DNA of 64,000 nucleotides from assembly GCA_052379845.1 (NCBI GenBank), contig JBQTCF010000023.1. The stretch is one strand, 5' to 3'. The notes beneath the pieces were generated by a model. The model was not told where the DNA came from. It made no database searches and worked only from the letters and a program-made list of their open reading frames with translations. A program made the translations under genes and the position numbers. Below, in pieces: positions 25,091-33,999 of this stretch (within the stretch, counting starts at the first letter, position 1; every line of letters begins with the position of its first letter). The stretch comes from Roseinatronobacter sp052379845 (lineage in GTDB: Bacteria > Pseudomonadota > Alphaproteobacteria > Rhodobacterales > Rhodobacteraceae).

Positions 25091-26296
25091 TTAGACCCGC
25101 TCTAACAACAAGGCCGCCCCTTGGCCCACACCCACACACATGGATACGACCGCGCGGCGGGCGCTGCCCAACGACAGTTCAAGCGCGGCGCTGCCGGTGA
25201 TGCGCGCACCTGACATGCCCAAGGGATGGCCAAGTGCGATCGCGCCGCCATTCGGGTTCACCCGCGGATCGTCAGGCGCGATGCCTAGCCCCTCGAGGCA
25301 GGCCAAAACCTGCGCGGCAAAGGCTTCGTTCACCTCGAATAGGTCGATGTCTGCGTAGGTCAACCCGGCTTGAGCCAGCAGCTTCCTCACCGCTGGAACC
25401 GGTCCGTAGCCCATGATGCGCGGCGCGACACCTGCCGATGCACCACCGACGACGCGGGCGAGGGGGCGAAGGCCGTGCAGGGCGATTGCCGCCTCGGAAG
25501 CGAGCACCAGAGCGGCAGCCCCGTCATTAACCCCTGACGCATTGCCTGCGGTGACAGACCCGTCGGATCGGGTGATCGGACGCAAACGAGCAAGGTCGGA
25601 GAAAGTGGTATCTGGGCGAGGATGCTCGTCAGTGGCGACTTGAATTTCCTTGCCCTTTCCGGCCGACTCGGCAACGGTCAAGATTTCGCGGGTAAGCCTG
25701 CCGGAAGCGATTGCAGCCCCTGCTTTGTGTTGCGAACCCAATGCGAATGCATCCTGCGCATCGCGCGAGATCTTCATTTCATCGGCTAGATTCTGCGCGG
25801 TTTCAGGCATGGAGTCCGTGCCATACATCGCCTGCATCTTCGGATTTATGAAGCGCCACCCAATTGTGGTGTCTTCCATCGCTACTGTGCGGGAGAACGC
25901 GCTTTCGGATTTCAGCATCACAAAGGGGGCGCGGCTCATGCTTTCCACACCACCTGCGATGGCCAGCTCCATTTCTCCAGACTTGATTGCACGAAGGGCG
26001 GAAATCACCGCCTCCATCCCGGAGGCGCATAGCCGGTTGACGGTCACGCCGGGGATGGTTTCGGGATACCCCGCCAGAAGCGCCCCCATTCGCGCGACAT
26101 TTCGGTTGTCTTCGCCAGACTGGTTGGCACATCCCATCCAAACCTCTTCGATCGCGGCGGGGTCCATTTTCGGGTTACGGCGGAGAAGTTCAGCCAAGGG
26201 AAACGCCGCAAGGTCGTCGGCGCGCAGTTTTGACAAACTCCCCCCATGACGACCAATTGGCGTGCGAATGTAGTCACAGATGTAGACGTGGGTCAT
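25091..26296 (-). CDS. Acetyl-CoA C-acyltransferase (thiolase)
   Basis: The 401-residue protein has the nucleophile Cys90 in VTVNRLCASGMEAV, then NEAFAAQVLA, GGAIALGHPLGMSGAR and the C-terminal CVGVGQG with the second active-site Cys. It would cleave 3-ketoacyl-CoA to acetyl-CoA plus a shortened acyl-CoA. It overlaps the hydratase/dehydrogenase gene as ATGA, so the two beta-oxidation proteins are co-translated. The sequence is PcaF/FadA-like; chain-length preference cannot be read from it. Confidence 0.94.
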   Translation of the reverse strand: MTHVYICDYIRTPIGRHGGSLSKLRADDLAAFPLAELLRRNPKMDPAAIEEVWMGCANQSGEDNRNVARMGALLAGYPETIPGVTVNRLCASGMEAVISALRAIKSGEMELAIAGGVESMSRAPFVMLKSESAFSRTVAMEDTTIGWRFINPKMQAMYGTDSMPETAQNLADEMKISRDAQDAFALGSQHKAGAAIASGRLTREILTVAESAGKGKEIQVATDEHPRPDTTFSDLARLRPITRSDGSVTAGNASGVNDGAAALVLASEAAIALHGLRPLARVVGGASAGVAPRIMGYGPVPAVRKLLAQAGLTYADIDLFEVNEAFAAQVLACLEGLGIAPDDPRVNPNGGAIALGHPLGMSGARITGSAALELSLGSARRAVVSMCVGVGQGAALLLERV

Positions 26297-28368
26297 GCGA
26301 TGGCTCCATCACGGTTCAGACTGTCGAAGTTGCGACCCTCGCCCACCAGTTGGCGCAGCAAGGTGGGGACGGACCATGACAGTGGATCGGCTGCGGCCAA
26401 GGCCTCCAGTTTGGTAAGAACAACAGGAAGCCCTAGGTCATCTGCGAAGTGCATGAGACCGCCGCGCCAGCGCGGAAAGCCATAGCCATGCACCAGCACA
26501 AGGTCGATGTCCTGCGGGCGTGCAGCTATACCGTCTTCGAGAATGGCAACTGCTTCGACGATCATAGATAAGACCGCCCGTTCGGTGATATCGTCCTTGC
26601 TCAGCGTCACACGCTTGACCCCTGCGGAATCGCTGGCCTTGTAGATGGCATGCGTCACGGCGTCCGACTCCATCGCCTTGCCGGATGCATCATAGTCGTA
26701 CCAGCCCGCCCCCGTCTTGCGGCCTAGGCGGCCAAGCACTTCGACCATGTGGTCGGCAATCGGGACATAGCGAACGCCCGGCTGCTCGCGCAACCTCTGC
26801 CGCTTGCGATTGGCATAGGCGATGTCGAGGCCGGACATATCCTGCGCTTCGTAGGGACCCATGGCCATGCCAAAGCCGCGCATGGCATCATCGACCCCTT
26901 TTGGACATGAGCCTTCAAGCAGCATCAGATCGGCGTTCTTTCTCAGTCGAGACAGGATGCGATTACCAATGAAACCGTCGCAGACGCCAGAGAGGACGGG
27001 TATTTTGCCCATGCGCCTCGCGAGAGCGAAGGCTTGCCCGAGGGTCGCGGTGGATGTTTTGTCGCCTCGCACGATTTCGAGCAGTTTCATCACATGCGCG
27101 GGCGCGAAAAAATGCAGACCGACAAAGCGGTCGGGATTTGCAAGTTCAGCCGCCATGGCGTTCACATCAAGATATGAGGTGTTGGTGGCGAGGATCGTGT
27201 CGGCTGGCAGGGCCATTTGCAGAGCCGCAAAGATCGTGCGTTTGACGTCCATGCTTTCGAATGCAGCCTCGATGGCCAGATCGACCGCAGGCAAGTTTTC
27301 GTAACCCGCGCCAAATGTCACGCGGTCCCGGAAATCCTGAAGATCGGAAATGGCGCGGCGCTCCATCCCTTGCGCAATCAACCGGTCTAGGTTGGCTTCG
27401 GCGCGCGCCTGACCGGCGGCATCGGTTTCCAGCACATGGACGCGCAATCCCGCAAAGGTCAGCGCATAAGCAATCCCGGCACCCATCATTCCGCCGCCGA
27501 CAACGATTGCGGTCGAGATCGGGCGTTCCGGCGCGGGGTAGGATTTGCCCTGCGATTGCGCAGCGCGTTCGGCAAAGAACACATGGCGCAACGCGCGCGC
27601 CTGGGTGGACTGCCGCAGGCCAAGAAAGGCAGAGCGCTCGCGGACAAGCGTGGTGTCCAACGGATCGGTGGCCGAGGCCGCCACCAAATCGATCGCGATA
27701 TGGGGTGCGTTCTGGCCCGGGGCCCTGCGGTCGGCAAGTTTGTGGGCTGCAGCAATCGCAGCTTCGTCCTGTCGGGGGGCGGGCCGATGGTCAGCCACGA
27801 TAGCGCGGCGCAAGACATTGATGCCCATCGCAAGTGCGGCAGCAAGCGGATCATCCGCCAAGATATCGACAAGACCCAAGCGCACCGCTTCGTCTGCCGC
27901 TATCGTGCGGCCCTGACCAATCAAGTCGGCAGCTGCCGCGATGCCGATCAGGCGGGGAAGGCGTTGCGTGCCCCCTGCACCTGGAACTATGCCGAGCGTT
28001 ACCTCCGGCAGACCGAGCGTCGCCTTCGGCGATGCGATTCGGAAGCGACAGGCCAAAGCGATTTCCAGCCCGCCTCCCAAAGCAGGCCCCGAAACGGCAG
28101 CGATTGTCGGGAAGGGCAGGTCCACTAGGTCGGCCAGAATATCGTTGAGGTGAGGTGACTGAGGTTCCCCGTCAAATTCCTTTGCGTCGGCCCCTGCAAC
28201 AAAAGACCTGCCGGCCCCTGTGATAATCAACCGTTTTGGCCGATCATCTCGCGCCCGTGTAATGGCCGACTGCAGCCCAGCCCGCATCGCCTGTCCAAAG
28301 ATGTTCAGAGGCGGATTGTCGCAAGTAATGATCGCTCCCTCGCTGTGATGTTCGTAGGTGACGGGCAT
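26293..28368 (-). CDS. Bifunctional enoyl-CoA hydratase / 3-hydroxyacyl-CoA dehydrogenase
   Basis: The start at 28368 has AGGAG upstream and gives 691 residues. The hydratase domain has the oxyanion-hole region GAGRSFVAGADAKEF and GPALGGGLEIALACRF followed by TLGIVPGAGGTQRLPRL. The NAD-binding motif VVGGGMMGAGIAYAL lies near residue 290. Dehydrogenase signatures follow: VGLHFFAPAHVMKLLEIVRG and GFIGNRI. This is the FadJ/peroxisomal multifunctional layout, catalysing hydration and NAD-dependent oxidation of the enoyl-CoA. It is the first gene of the operon with thiolase. Confidence 0.94.
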   Translation of the reverse strand: MPVTYEHHSEGAIITCDNPPLNIFGQAMRAGLQSAITRARDDRPKRLIITGAGRSFVAGADAKEFDGEPQSPHLNDILADLVDLPFPTIAAVSGPALGGGLEIALACRFRIASPKATLGLPEVTLGIVPGAGGTQRLPRLIGIAAAADLIGQGRTIAADEAVRLGLVDILADDPLAAALAMGINVLRRAIVADHRPAPRQDEAAIAAAHKLADRRAPGQNAPHIAIDLVAASATDPLDTTLVRERSAFLGLRQSTQARALRHVFFAERAAQSQGKSYPAPERPISTAIVVGGGMMGAGIAYALTFAGLRVHVLETDAAGQARAEANLDRLIAQGMERRAISDLQDFRDRVTFGAGYENLPAVDLAIEAAFESMDVKRTIFAALQMALPADTILATNTSYLDVNAMAAELANPDRFVGLHFFAPAHVMKLLEIVRGDKTSTATLGQAFALARRMGKIPVLSGVCDGFIGNRILSRLRKNADLMLLEGSCPKGVDDAMRGFGMAMGPYEAQDMSGLDIAYANRKRQRLREQPGVRYVPIADHMVEVLGRLGRKTGAGWYDYDASGKAMESDAVTHAIYKASDSAGVKRVTLSKDDITERAVLSMIVEAVAILEDGIAARPQDIDLVLVHGYGFPRWRGGLMHFADDLGLPVVLTKLEALAAADPLSWSVPTLLRQLVGEGRNFDSLNRDGAIA

Positions 28369-28476
28369 GGCTTCTCCTCGACGTGACAGACAATGGCCCA
28401 CATCGCACCTGGGACCAAATTAAAGGCAGGATTTCACCTCGCTTCTGTGTGTCGTCCGGCGAGCCTCGGTCGCAAC

Positions 28477-28492
28477 TGTCAATTCTGAGACA
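28477..28492. promoter_or_regulatory. Candidate regulon operator 3 (TGTCAA-TTCT-GAGACA)
   Basis: The right half is perfect and the left half has two mismatches. The site lies in the 251-base divergent region, 109 bases from the hydratase/dehydrogenase start and 128 from the flavin reductase start. Confidence 0.5.
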
Positions 28493-28619
28493 GGCAGGAC
28501 CAAGCCGACCAATTCATCTGGGCCAGTATGCAGCCGGCAACTAATTGAAAAATATGTCCCCATCGAAGCAGCTTCATCAGCTCGATTAACACGAGATTAA
28601 TGCGGGGAGGGCCGTCAAA

Positions 28620-29150
28620 ATGTCGGCGCAACAGTTAAACCGAAGTCCGATAGACGAGGCTTTCCGAGCCAGTATGAGGCTCGTCGCTTCGTCGGTTTCG
28701 TTGGTGACGGCGTGCGACGACGCAGGCGAATGGCACGGAATGGCTGTAACGAGCGCCGGATCGCTGTCGATGAGCCCGCCTTCTATGATGGTCGCAGTCA
28801 ATCGGACGGCATCAATCCATCCGGTGATCATGCGTTCCGGCCGTTTCACGATCAACCTGATGGACGAGTCACATGCTGCGTTGCTAGAGCCGTTTGCCCG
28901 CAGCGACATGCGCGACCGACGCTTTGAGGTAGATGACTGGGTCGAAGCGGGATCCAGCGGGCCAGTGCTGAAGGGTGCTCTGTGCAGCCATGTCTGCAGT
29001 GTGTCGGAAACACACGATTTCGGAACGCACACAGTTTTCTTCGGCACGGTCGACGACGTGATCCTGCCTCAAGACATAGCGCGGTCGCCCGCGCCCATTC
29101 TTTGGCTGAACGGCAGGCGGGTATCCGTCGCCACGCCTCAAACCATCTGA
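28620..29150 (+). CDS. Flavin reductase, FMN-binding split-barrel type
   Basis: The 176-residue protein has the flavin-reductase-like fold: MRLVASSVSLVTACDD, HGMAVTSAGSLSMSPPSMMV, RSGRFTINLMDESHAALLEP and the C-terminal FGTVDDVIL. Such proteins reduce FMN or FAD with NAD(P)H and feed free FMNH2 to a monooxygenase partner. The partner is most probably the luciferase-like monooxygenase, which begins 66 bases downstream on the same transcript. Ribosome site: GGGGAGGG. Confidence 0.9.
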   Translation: MSAQQLNRSPIDEAFRASMRLVASSVSLVTACDDAGEWHGMAVTSAGSLSMSPPSMMVAVNRTASIHPVIMRSGRFTINLMDESHAALLEPFARSDMRDRRFEVDDWVEAGSSGPVLKGALCSHVCSVSETHDFGTHTVFFGTVDDVILPQDIARSPAPILWLNGRRVSVATPQTI

Positions 29151-29216
29151 CATCGGGAACTACCGACGCCAGAACAAATGCCTCGTTTCGGGGCTAGCAA
29201 ACTAGGGAGGACTACA

Positions 29217-30305
29217 ATGGAAATCGGACTATTCCACATGCCACTGCACCCCACGCATCGGTCGCTGCTGGAGGTGCTTGCTGAAAACACCGAAAAGATC
29301 ATCTACGCGGATCAACTGGGCTTTTCGGAAACTTGGATCGGCGAACATTATTCGGCTACGACCGAGCCAATAACCGCGCCGATGATGTTCATGGCATCGC
29401 TGATCAATCAGACCAAGAATATCCGGTTTGGTACGGGAGTGATCGCTCTACCCAATCATCATCCGGCGCAGGTGGCGGGTCAGGTTGCACAGTTCGACCA
29501 CATGTCCAACGGTCGCTTCAACATGGGCATCGGGCCGGGTGGACTCGCCTCGGACATGGAATTGTTCGGCGTTCTCGATGGCAGTGTTCGTGCTGAAAAG
29601 TTCGCTGAATCAATCGGGATGATCAAGCAGATTTGGTCGCAAGACCCGCCCTATGACATCAAGGGCAAGCACTGGCACATCAAGATCACCGACAACATCA
29701 TTCCGAAACTTGGCGTCGGATACATGCAAAAACCCTTGCAGCAGCCGCATCCCCCGATCTCGCTGTCGTCGATGTCGCCGGACGGCAACTCAGTTGCCCA
29801 CGCGATCAAGATGGGCTGGAAGCCGATCACAGCAAACTTTGCCCCCGAGAGCACGGTTATCAACCACTGGAACAAGTATCTTGAGGGATGCGAGGCAGCG
29901 GGCGTCAAGCCAACTGGCAAGGAATGGTCGGTTGCCCGCAACATCCTGATTGCTGACAGCGATGAACAGGCCGAAGACTGGCTGCTAGATCCGCAAGGAT
30001 CGGACTTCTACTACTTCGACTACCTTTGGGAAGTGCTTAAGGTGGCGAACTACACCGCGGTCATCAAACCGATTGTGACGATGGACGACAAGGATGTGAC
30101 CGTCGAGTCGATCGTCAAAGCCTCGGTCATTTACGGATCGCGCAAGACCGTGATCGACAAGATCATGTCGCTGCGCGAACGTTCGGGCCCGTGGAACGTG
30201 CTTTTGAAAGCGGCAATGGATGGTTCTGGCAAGAATCGTGAACGCGAGCGCCTGACGATGCGTCGTCTGGCCGAGGATGTGTTGCCGGTCATCAACGCAG
30301 GGTGA
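29217..30305 (+). CDS. LLM-class (luciferase-like) FMN-dependent monooxygenase
   Basis: The start at 29217 has AGGGAGGA and gives 362 residues. Luciferase-family sequence is clear: YADQLGFSETWIGEHYSAT, IRFGTGVIALPNHHPAQVAG, DHMSNGRFNMGIGPGG and NILIADSDEQAEDWLLD, plus the conserved C-terminal YGSRKTVIDKI and LRERSG. Length and pattern resemble diketocamphane-type Baeyer-Villiger monooxygenases and limonene-type hydroxylases, two-component enzymes that use FMNH2 and O2. The substrate is unknown; the surrounding dehydrogenases suggest a ketone or terpenoid-like alcohol derivative. This is the likely central oxygenase of the island. Confidence 0.9.
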   Translation: MEIGLFHMPLHPTHRSLLEVLAENTEKIIYADQLGFSETWIGEHYSATTEPITAPMMFMASLINQTKNIRFGTGVIALPNHHPAQVAGQVAQFDHMSNGRFNMGIGPGGLASDMELFGVLDGSVRAEKFAESIGMIKQIWSQDPPYDIKGKHWHIKITDNIIPKLGVGYMQKPLQQPHPPISLSSMSPDGNSVAHAIKMGWKPITANFAPESTVINHWNKYLEGCEAAGVKPTGKEWSVARNILIADSDEQAEDWLLDPQGSDFYYFDYLWEVLKVANYTAVIKPIVTMDDKDVTVESIVKASVIYGSRKTVIDKIMSLRERSGPWNVLLKAAMDGSGKNRERERLTMRRLAEDVLPVINAG

Positions 30306-30313
30306 TTCTACCC

Positions 30314-30339
30314 GGCGCGGGGAAGCAATTCCCCGCGCC
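30314..30339 (+). terminator. Hairpin after the luciferase-like monooxygenase gene
   Basis: Perfect 11-bp stem (GGCGCGGGGAA/TTCCCCGCGCC) with a GCAA tetraloop, 8 bases after the stop codon. The following tract is GCCGCTATTTCTG, so it may act as a weak terminator or an mRNA-stabilising end. Confidence 0.7.
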
Positions 30340-30402
30340 GCCGCTATTTCTGCGTGGTCACGTTCGATTGGTGGGTGATCGCTTAAGTCACCCCTATGTG
30401 CC

Positions 30403-30418
30403 TGTCTCAAATGAGACT
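30403..30418. promoter_or_regulatory. Candidate regulon operator 4 (TGTCTC-AAAT-GAGACT)
   Basis: One mismatch from a perfect inverted repeat, 109 bases upstream of the second flavin reductase and hence of the regulator operon. This position would allow autoregulation by the AcoR-like protein. Confidence 0.6.
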
Positions 30419-30526
30419 CGAAGAGACAAATGAAGGTTGCACAATAGACGTAGCCGAGCGACGTTTAAGCCAATAGTTTGTCCGTAGCCTGAAAATATTG
30501 ATCTGGTCCGCCACGGGAAGACCAAA

Positions 30527-31069
30527 ATGCGCATCTCTTCCTTTCCTTGCTGTGACGGCGACCCGGAGTTTTCCGAGGTCTTGCGCACGGCATTGCGCGC
30601 CACGGCAGTCAACGTATCCATCTTGACGACACGAGATCGAGCCGGGTTGAATCACGGGCTTGCAGTCACCACAGCCGTTCCGTTTTCCACCTATCGACCA
30701 GCCATGATCGTAGCGGTTAAGCATAGCGCGTCTGCCTATCCGGCGATCCGCGATCGAAGCTATTTTTGCTTGAATCAGATCGCTGCAGATGAAATTGATT
30801 TACTTGAACAGTTCAGCCGTAGCGATCTTCGCTCATCGCGCTTCACAACAGGGCGCTGGTCGGTCGGTCCTGGTGATTTGCCTTATCTTGACAGCGCGTT
30901 GACCTGTTTCTTTTGTGACGTCCATGGCGCGCACGCTCATGCGGATCAGACGGTGTTTATCGGTCAGATCATTGGGGTTAGACTCGGCCAATACCGCAAC
31001 GCGCAGCGCGATCCGCTGATGTGGATAAACGGGAGGGCCGCGAGGCTCGCTGGAAGAGAATATGTGTAG
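30527..31069 (+). CDS. Second flavin reductase-like protein
   Basis: The 180-residue protein is a distant paralogue of the first reductase: ALRATAVNVSILTTRDRAG, NHGLAVTTAVPFSTYRPAMI, YFCLNQIAADEIDLLEQF. The second half is shorter in conserved features (VFIGQIIGVRLGQYRN). It may supply FMNH2 or bind flavin as an accessory. It sits directly upstream of the regulator gene, separated only by a strong hairpin, so the two are probably co-transcribed. Confidence 0.8.
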   Translation: MRISSFPCCDGDPEFSEVLRTALRATAVNVSILTTRDRAGLNHGLAVTTAVPFSTYRPAMIVAVKHSASAYPAIRDRSYFCLNQIAADEIDLLEQFSRSDLRSSRFTTGRWSVGPGDLPYLDSALTCFFCDVHGAHAHADQTVFIGQIIGVRLGQYRNAQRDPLMWINGRAARLAGREYV

Positions 31070-31095
31070 GTCTTGCGGCAAGTAAGACCTACACA
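31063..31095 (+). promoter_or_regulatory. Strong hairpin between flavin reductase and regulator genes
   Basis: Perfect 12-bp stem (TGTGTAGGTCTT/AAGACCTACACA) with a 9-base loop. It includes the reductase stop codon and ends 24 bases before the regulator start. There is no T-run, so it is more likely an attenuating or processing structure that lowers regulator expression than a terminator. Confidence 0.65.
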
Positions 31096-31119
31096 TCAAC
31101 TGTCTTGGGAGGGGCACAG

Positions 31120-32979
31120 ATGTGGGAGACAGAAGCGATCGAGGCGCGCGGATTCGCTGATCCGCTGTCGAGCGAGATTTCAAGCATACTTCGCGCGCGT
31201 GGAGCGCCCGACGCTCGGCTTCCGGATGTCATCGAGCAGTCGTGGAAGCGGTGTTTGGCGGATTACAAGCTATTGCCTGATGCTATGCCAAAAGCCTCTG
31301 TTCTGACGCATTCTGAATTGAAAATGCAGATGGAAGAACGCGAAGAGTTCATGCGCGTTGCAGAGCCCGAGATTGAGAGTTTGTTCCGGAAGTTGGTTGA
31401 CAGCGAATATATCGTATCATTGGCATCTTCGCAGGGCGCGATGGTGTTGTTTCGCTGCGACTACCAGTATCTGAGCGATCTCGCTGTATCGGGGGTAATC
31501 CCAGGTTCGATCTGGACCGAAGAACAGCAGGGCACCAATGGCGTGGGGACGGGTTTGCGACTTGGCAAACCTTTGATTATCGCTGGTTCGGAGCATTACG
31601 GTACGGCAGTCCAGCGGCTGACCTGCCTGACCGCTCCGGTGCTTGGCCGACATGGGGCTATCGAAAGCATCGTCAACGTCACAACGCTCCGTCCTGCTGA
31701 CGCGCGCATGAATCAGATGGTCCAGAAAATCGTGGAACGCTCGGCGCTGCGGATTGAAAACGCCTATTTCGGTTACATTAACCGACGCAGCCTTATGCTA
31801 CGCATTCTGGACGGTGGTGAGGGCGCGGATATTGCGGAAGAGGGCCGTTTGGCCTTGGATGAGAACGGGCGGGTGATCGATGGATCTTCGTTCACGCAGA
31901 GTCTCCTGGGCCAAGACGTCGGAAAACTTTTGGGTCAGTCAGCTGAGGATTTATTCGAGCTAGATCGATCGATTTCCGAAATCCGCCCGAACGCGCCGAT
32001 CACGCTCCACTATCAGGGCCGCAGCTTACTGGCCATGCTGAGCCTGCCGGACACGGCGTCCCGGTCTTCCATCAGCCTTGTTGCCGCACCTGCGAACACG
32101 CCCGCATTGCGGACTGTCGACCTAGCAGAAGAGGCCCTTCGGATCAATCCAATCCTTTCACAGGCGCTTGATCGGGCACGGCGCTTGCTAGCTGCTGGTC
32201 TGCCTCTGGCAATCACTGGTGAAACAGGGGTCGGCAAAACCGCCTTTGCGAAATCCGTGGCGCGGTTTTGTTTCGGAGAGGACAGCGAAATCGTCTTCAT
32301 TGATTGTGCTTCGCTGCAAAGTCAGGGCGACCTGGGTCTGCTTTTACAAAATCGGCTTTCGGGAGGGAAATCCTGTCTGTTGGTAGACAGGATCGACGAG
32401 ATGGACGAAGCCAGCCAGACTGCCCTGCTCGCTGTTCTGGAAAATGACCGGCAAGCCGGCGCAAACGGCATTGGCGTCATCGTGATCTCGACCCATGAAC
32501 TCGACCATCTCGTCCGCGAAAACCGGATGCGAGTGGATCTCGCGCATAGGCTGAAGGGTGGACAGGTGGGACTTCCGCCGCTGCGCAGTGTGCCTGATCT
32601 GGAAGAAACGATTTTCGAACTTTTCCGCAATGAGCGAAACGCCCTCGGCAAACCTAACTTGGAACTCGAAAGCGATGCAAGGTTGGTCTTGTTGCATTAC
32701 CACTGGCCCGGAAACCTGCGCGAACTGCGAAACACGTTGCGGCACGCGGTTGCCTTGGCAGATGGAAAGCAAATCGGGCTGGAGCATTTGCCTGACAACA
32801 TCGTCGAAGAGCTTTCCCGCAAGGATTTGACAGCCCGCTCGCAGTCTGAGGCGTCGAAAATCGAAGCAGCGCTGCGCTATAACGGCGGAAACGTCTCCTT
32901 GACCGCTCGTTATCTGGGGGTTTCGCGGGCAACGCTTTACCGCAAGATCCAGATACAAAAAGCCCGCGGCGAGGCCTAG
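31120..32979 (+). CDS. AcoR-like Fis-family activator with GAF sensor and an AAA+ domain lacking GAFTGA
   Basis: The ATG at 31120 has GGGAGGGG upstream and gives 619 residues; an upstream GTG is shadow. Domains in order: the AcoR-type N-terminus (VIEQSWKRCLADY), a GAF sensor (about residues 70-220; EEQQGTNGVGTGLRLGKP), a PAS-like linker (RLALDENGRVIDGSSFTQSL), AAA+ (Walker A GETGVGKT near 367, Walker B LLVDRIDE near 420) and a Fis-type HTH (VSLTARYLGVSRATLYRKI). Between Walker A and Walker B the segment is short and the sigma-54 contact loop GAFTGA is absent. It may therefore activate sigma-70 promoters. It is the likely regulator of the island, sensing its substrate or an intermediate. Confidence 0.9.
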   Translation: MWETEAIEARGFADPLSSEISSILRARGAPDARLPDVIEQSWKRCLADYKLLPDAMPKASVLTHSELKMQMEEREEFMRVAEPEIESLFRKLVDSEYIVSLASSQGAMVLFRCDYQYLSDLAVSGVIPGSIWTEEQQGTNGVGTGLRLGKPLIIAGSEHYGTAVQRLTCLTAPVLGRHGAIESIVNVTTLRPADARMNQMVQKIVERSALRIENAYFGYINRRSLMLRILDGGEGADIAEEGRLALDENGRVIDGSSFTQSLLGQDVGKLLGQSAEDLFELDRSISEIRPNAPITLHYQGRSLLAMLSLPDTASRSSISLVAAPANTPALRTVDLAEEALRINPILSQALDRARRLLAAGLPLAITGETGVGKTAFAKSVARFCFGEDSEIVFIDCASLQSQGDLGLLLQNRLSGGKSCLLVDRIDEMDEASQTALLAVLENDRQAGANGIGVIVISTHELDHLVRENRMRVDLAHRLKGGQVGLPPLRSVPDLEETIFELFRNERNALGKPNLELESDARLVLLHYHWPGNLRELRNTLRHAVALADGKQIGLEHLPDNIVEELSRKDLTARSQSEASKIEAALRYNGGNVSLTARYLGVSRATLYRKIQIQKARGEA

Positions 32980-32986
32980 CATAGGC

Positions 32987-33017
32987 GCCCGGAGCCAAGG
33001 CTCCGGGCTTTCTTCTT
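32987..33017 (+). terminator. Intrinsic terminator of the regulator operon
   Basis: Perfect 10-bp stem (GCCCGGAGCC/GGCTCCGGGC) with an AA loop followed by TTTCTTCTT on the plus strand. It lies just after the regulator stop and at the stop of the convergent SDR gene. Confidence 0.88.
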
Positions 33018-33805
33018 CAGCCCAGCGAAAAACCGCCATCTACGGCAAGAGCTTGGCCAGTGACATGCGGCGCGCATGCAAGGTAGACAACCATCTGGCC
33101 CATATCTTCGGGGGTCTGGGCAACACCCTGCGGCAGGAAGATTTTCTGATGGCGCTCCCACGACGCTTCTTCGCTTTCGCCCGGCAGTGCCCACTTTCCT
33201 GAAAGCCCTGTCTCGCCACGCCACATGCCGGTTCCGACAATCCCAGGGCAAAGTGCATTCACGGTGATGCCTTCTTGCGCCACTTCCTTGGCGACAGCAT
33301 TGGTGAAGCCGATGACTCCGAATTTAGTAGCGGAATAATGCGACAGTGCGGGGAAGCCGACTTTGCCCGCAATCGAGGCCGTGTTGATGATGCGGCCGAA
33401 TTTTTGCTTCCGCATGACCGCAACTTCGGCCTGCGTGCAGAGGAATACTCCGCGCAGGTTGATGTTGATGCAATCATCCCACTGTTCGACGGTTAATTCA
33501 CCGATCCCGCCGAGGCTTACAACGCCTGCGTTGTTCATAGCGATGTCGAGGCGGCCGAACTGTTTCACAGTGGCATCGATCATGGCTTTGACGCTGTCGG
33601 GCTTGCGCACATCGACCTGAAGCGCCGCACTGCGCCGCCCCAACTGGCTGACTGCATGGGCACCCGCTTCGGCCAGTTCCTTGGTATAATCCGCGATCAC
33701 CACATCGGCACCCGCTTGCGCAAGGCTGGTTGCGATCCCCAACCCGATACCGCGCCCACCGCCGGTAACAAGTGCGATCCGGCCTTCCAGTGAAAATTGT
33801 GACAT
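33017..33805 (-). CDS. Short-chain dehydrogenase/reductase, meso-butanediol dehydrogenase-like
   Basis: The start at 33805 has GGGAGG upstream and gives 262 residues. Classical SDR signatures are all present: cofactor motif TGGGRGIG, DVRKP, NNAG, the catalytic Ser in NTASIAGKVG, and YSATK with the Tyr/Lys pair. The C-terminal insertion (GTGMWRGETGLSGKWALPGE) is typical of acetoin/2,3-butanediol and polyol dehydrogenases. It would interconvert a secondary alcohol and a ketone with NAD(H), before the monooxygenase step. It diverges from the riboflavin kinase gene. Confidence 0.9.
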   Translation of the reverse strand: MSQFSLEGRIALVTGGGRGIGLGIATSLAQAGADVVIADYTKELAEAGAHAVSQLGRRSAALQVDVRKPDSVKAMIDATVKQFGRLDIAMNNAGVVSLGGIGELTVEQWDDCININLRGVFLCTQAEVAVMRKQKFGRIINTASIAGKVGFPALSHYSATKFGVIGFTNAVAKEVAQEGITVNALCPGIVGTGMWRGETGLSGKWALPGESEEASWERHQKIFLPQGVAQTPEDMGQMVVYLACAPHVTGQALAVDGGFSLG

Positions 33806-33912
33806 CCGTTCCTCCCGCTTAAGTTTGCGGCCCCTGTGGGGCCAAACACAAGCAACCACGCGGGTGTCTTTGGAACAATTGGATCAATCGCGGCAAGCTG
33901 GCGACCTGACAC

Positions 33913-33928
33913 TGTCTCAGACGCACAA
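33913..33928. promoter_or_regulatory. Candidate regulon operator 5 (TGTCTC-AGAC-GCACAA)
   Basis: The left half is perfect and the right half is degraded. The sequence is closely similar to operator 6 (TGTCTC-AGAC-GCGACA). It lies between the divergent SDR (108 bases) and riboflavin kinase (72 bases) genes. Confidence 0.4.
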
Positions 33929-33999
33929 TTGCTCGATGCGGACAGGTTTCTAGGATGATTGGGGGATGGAGGCCGCCAGCGCGGCCAAAGAGGAACACT

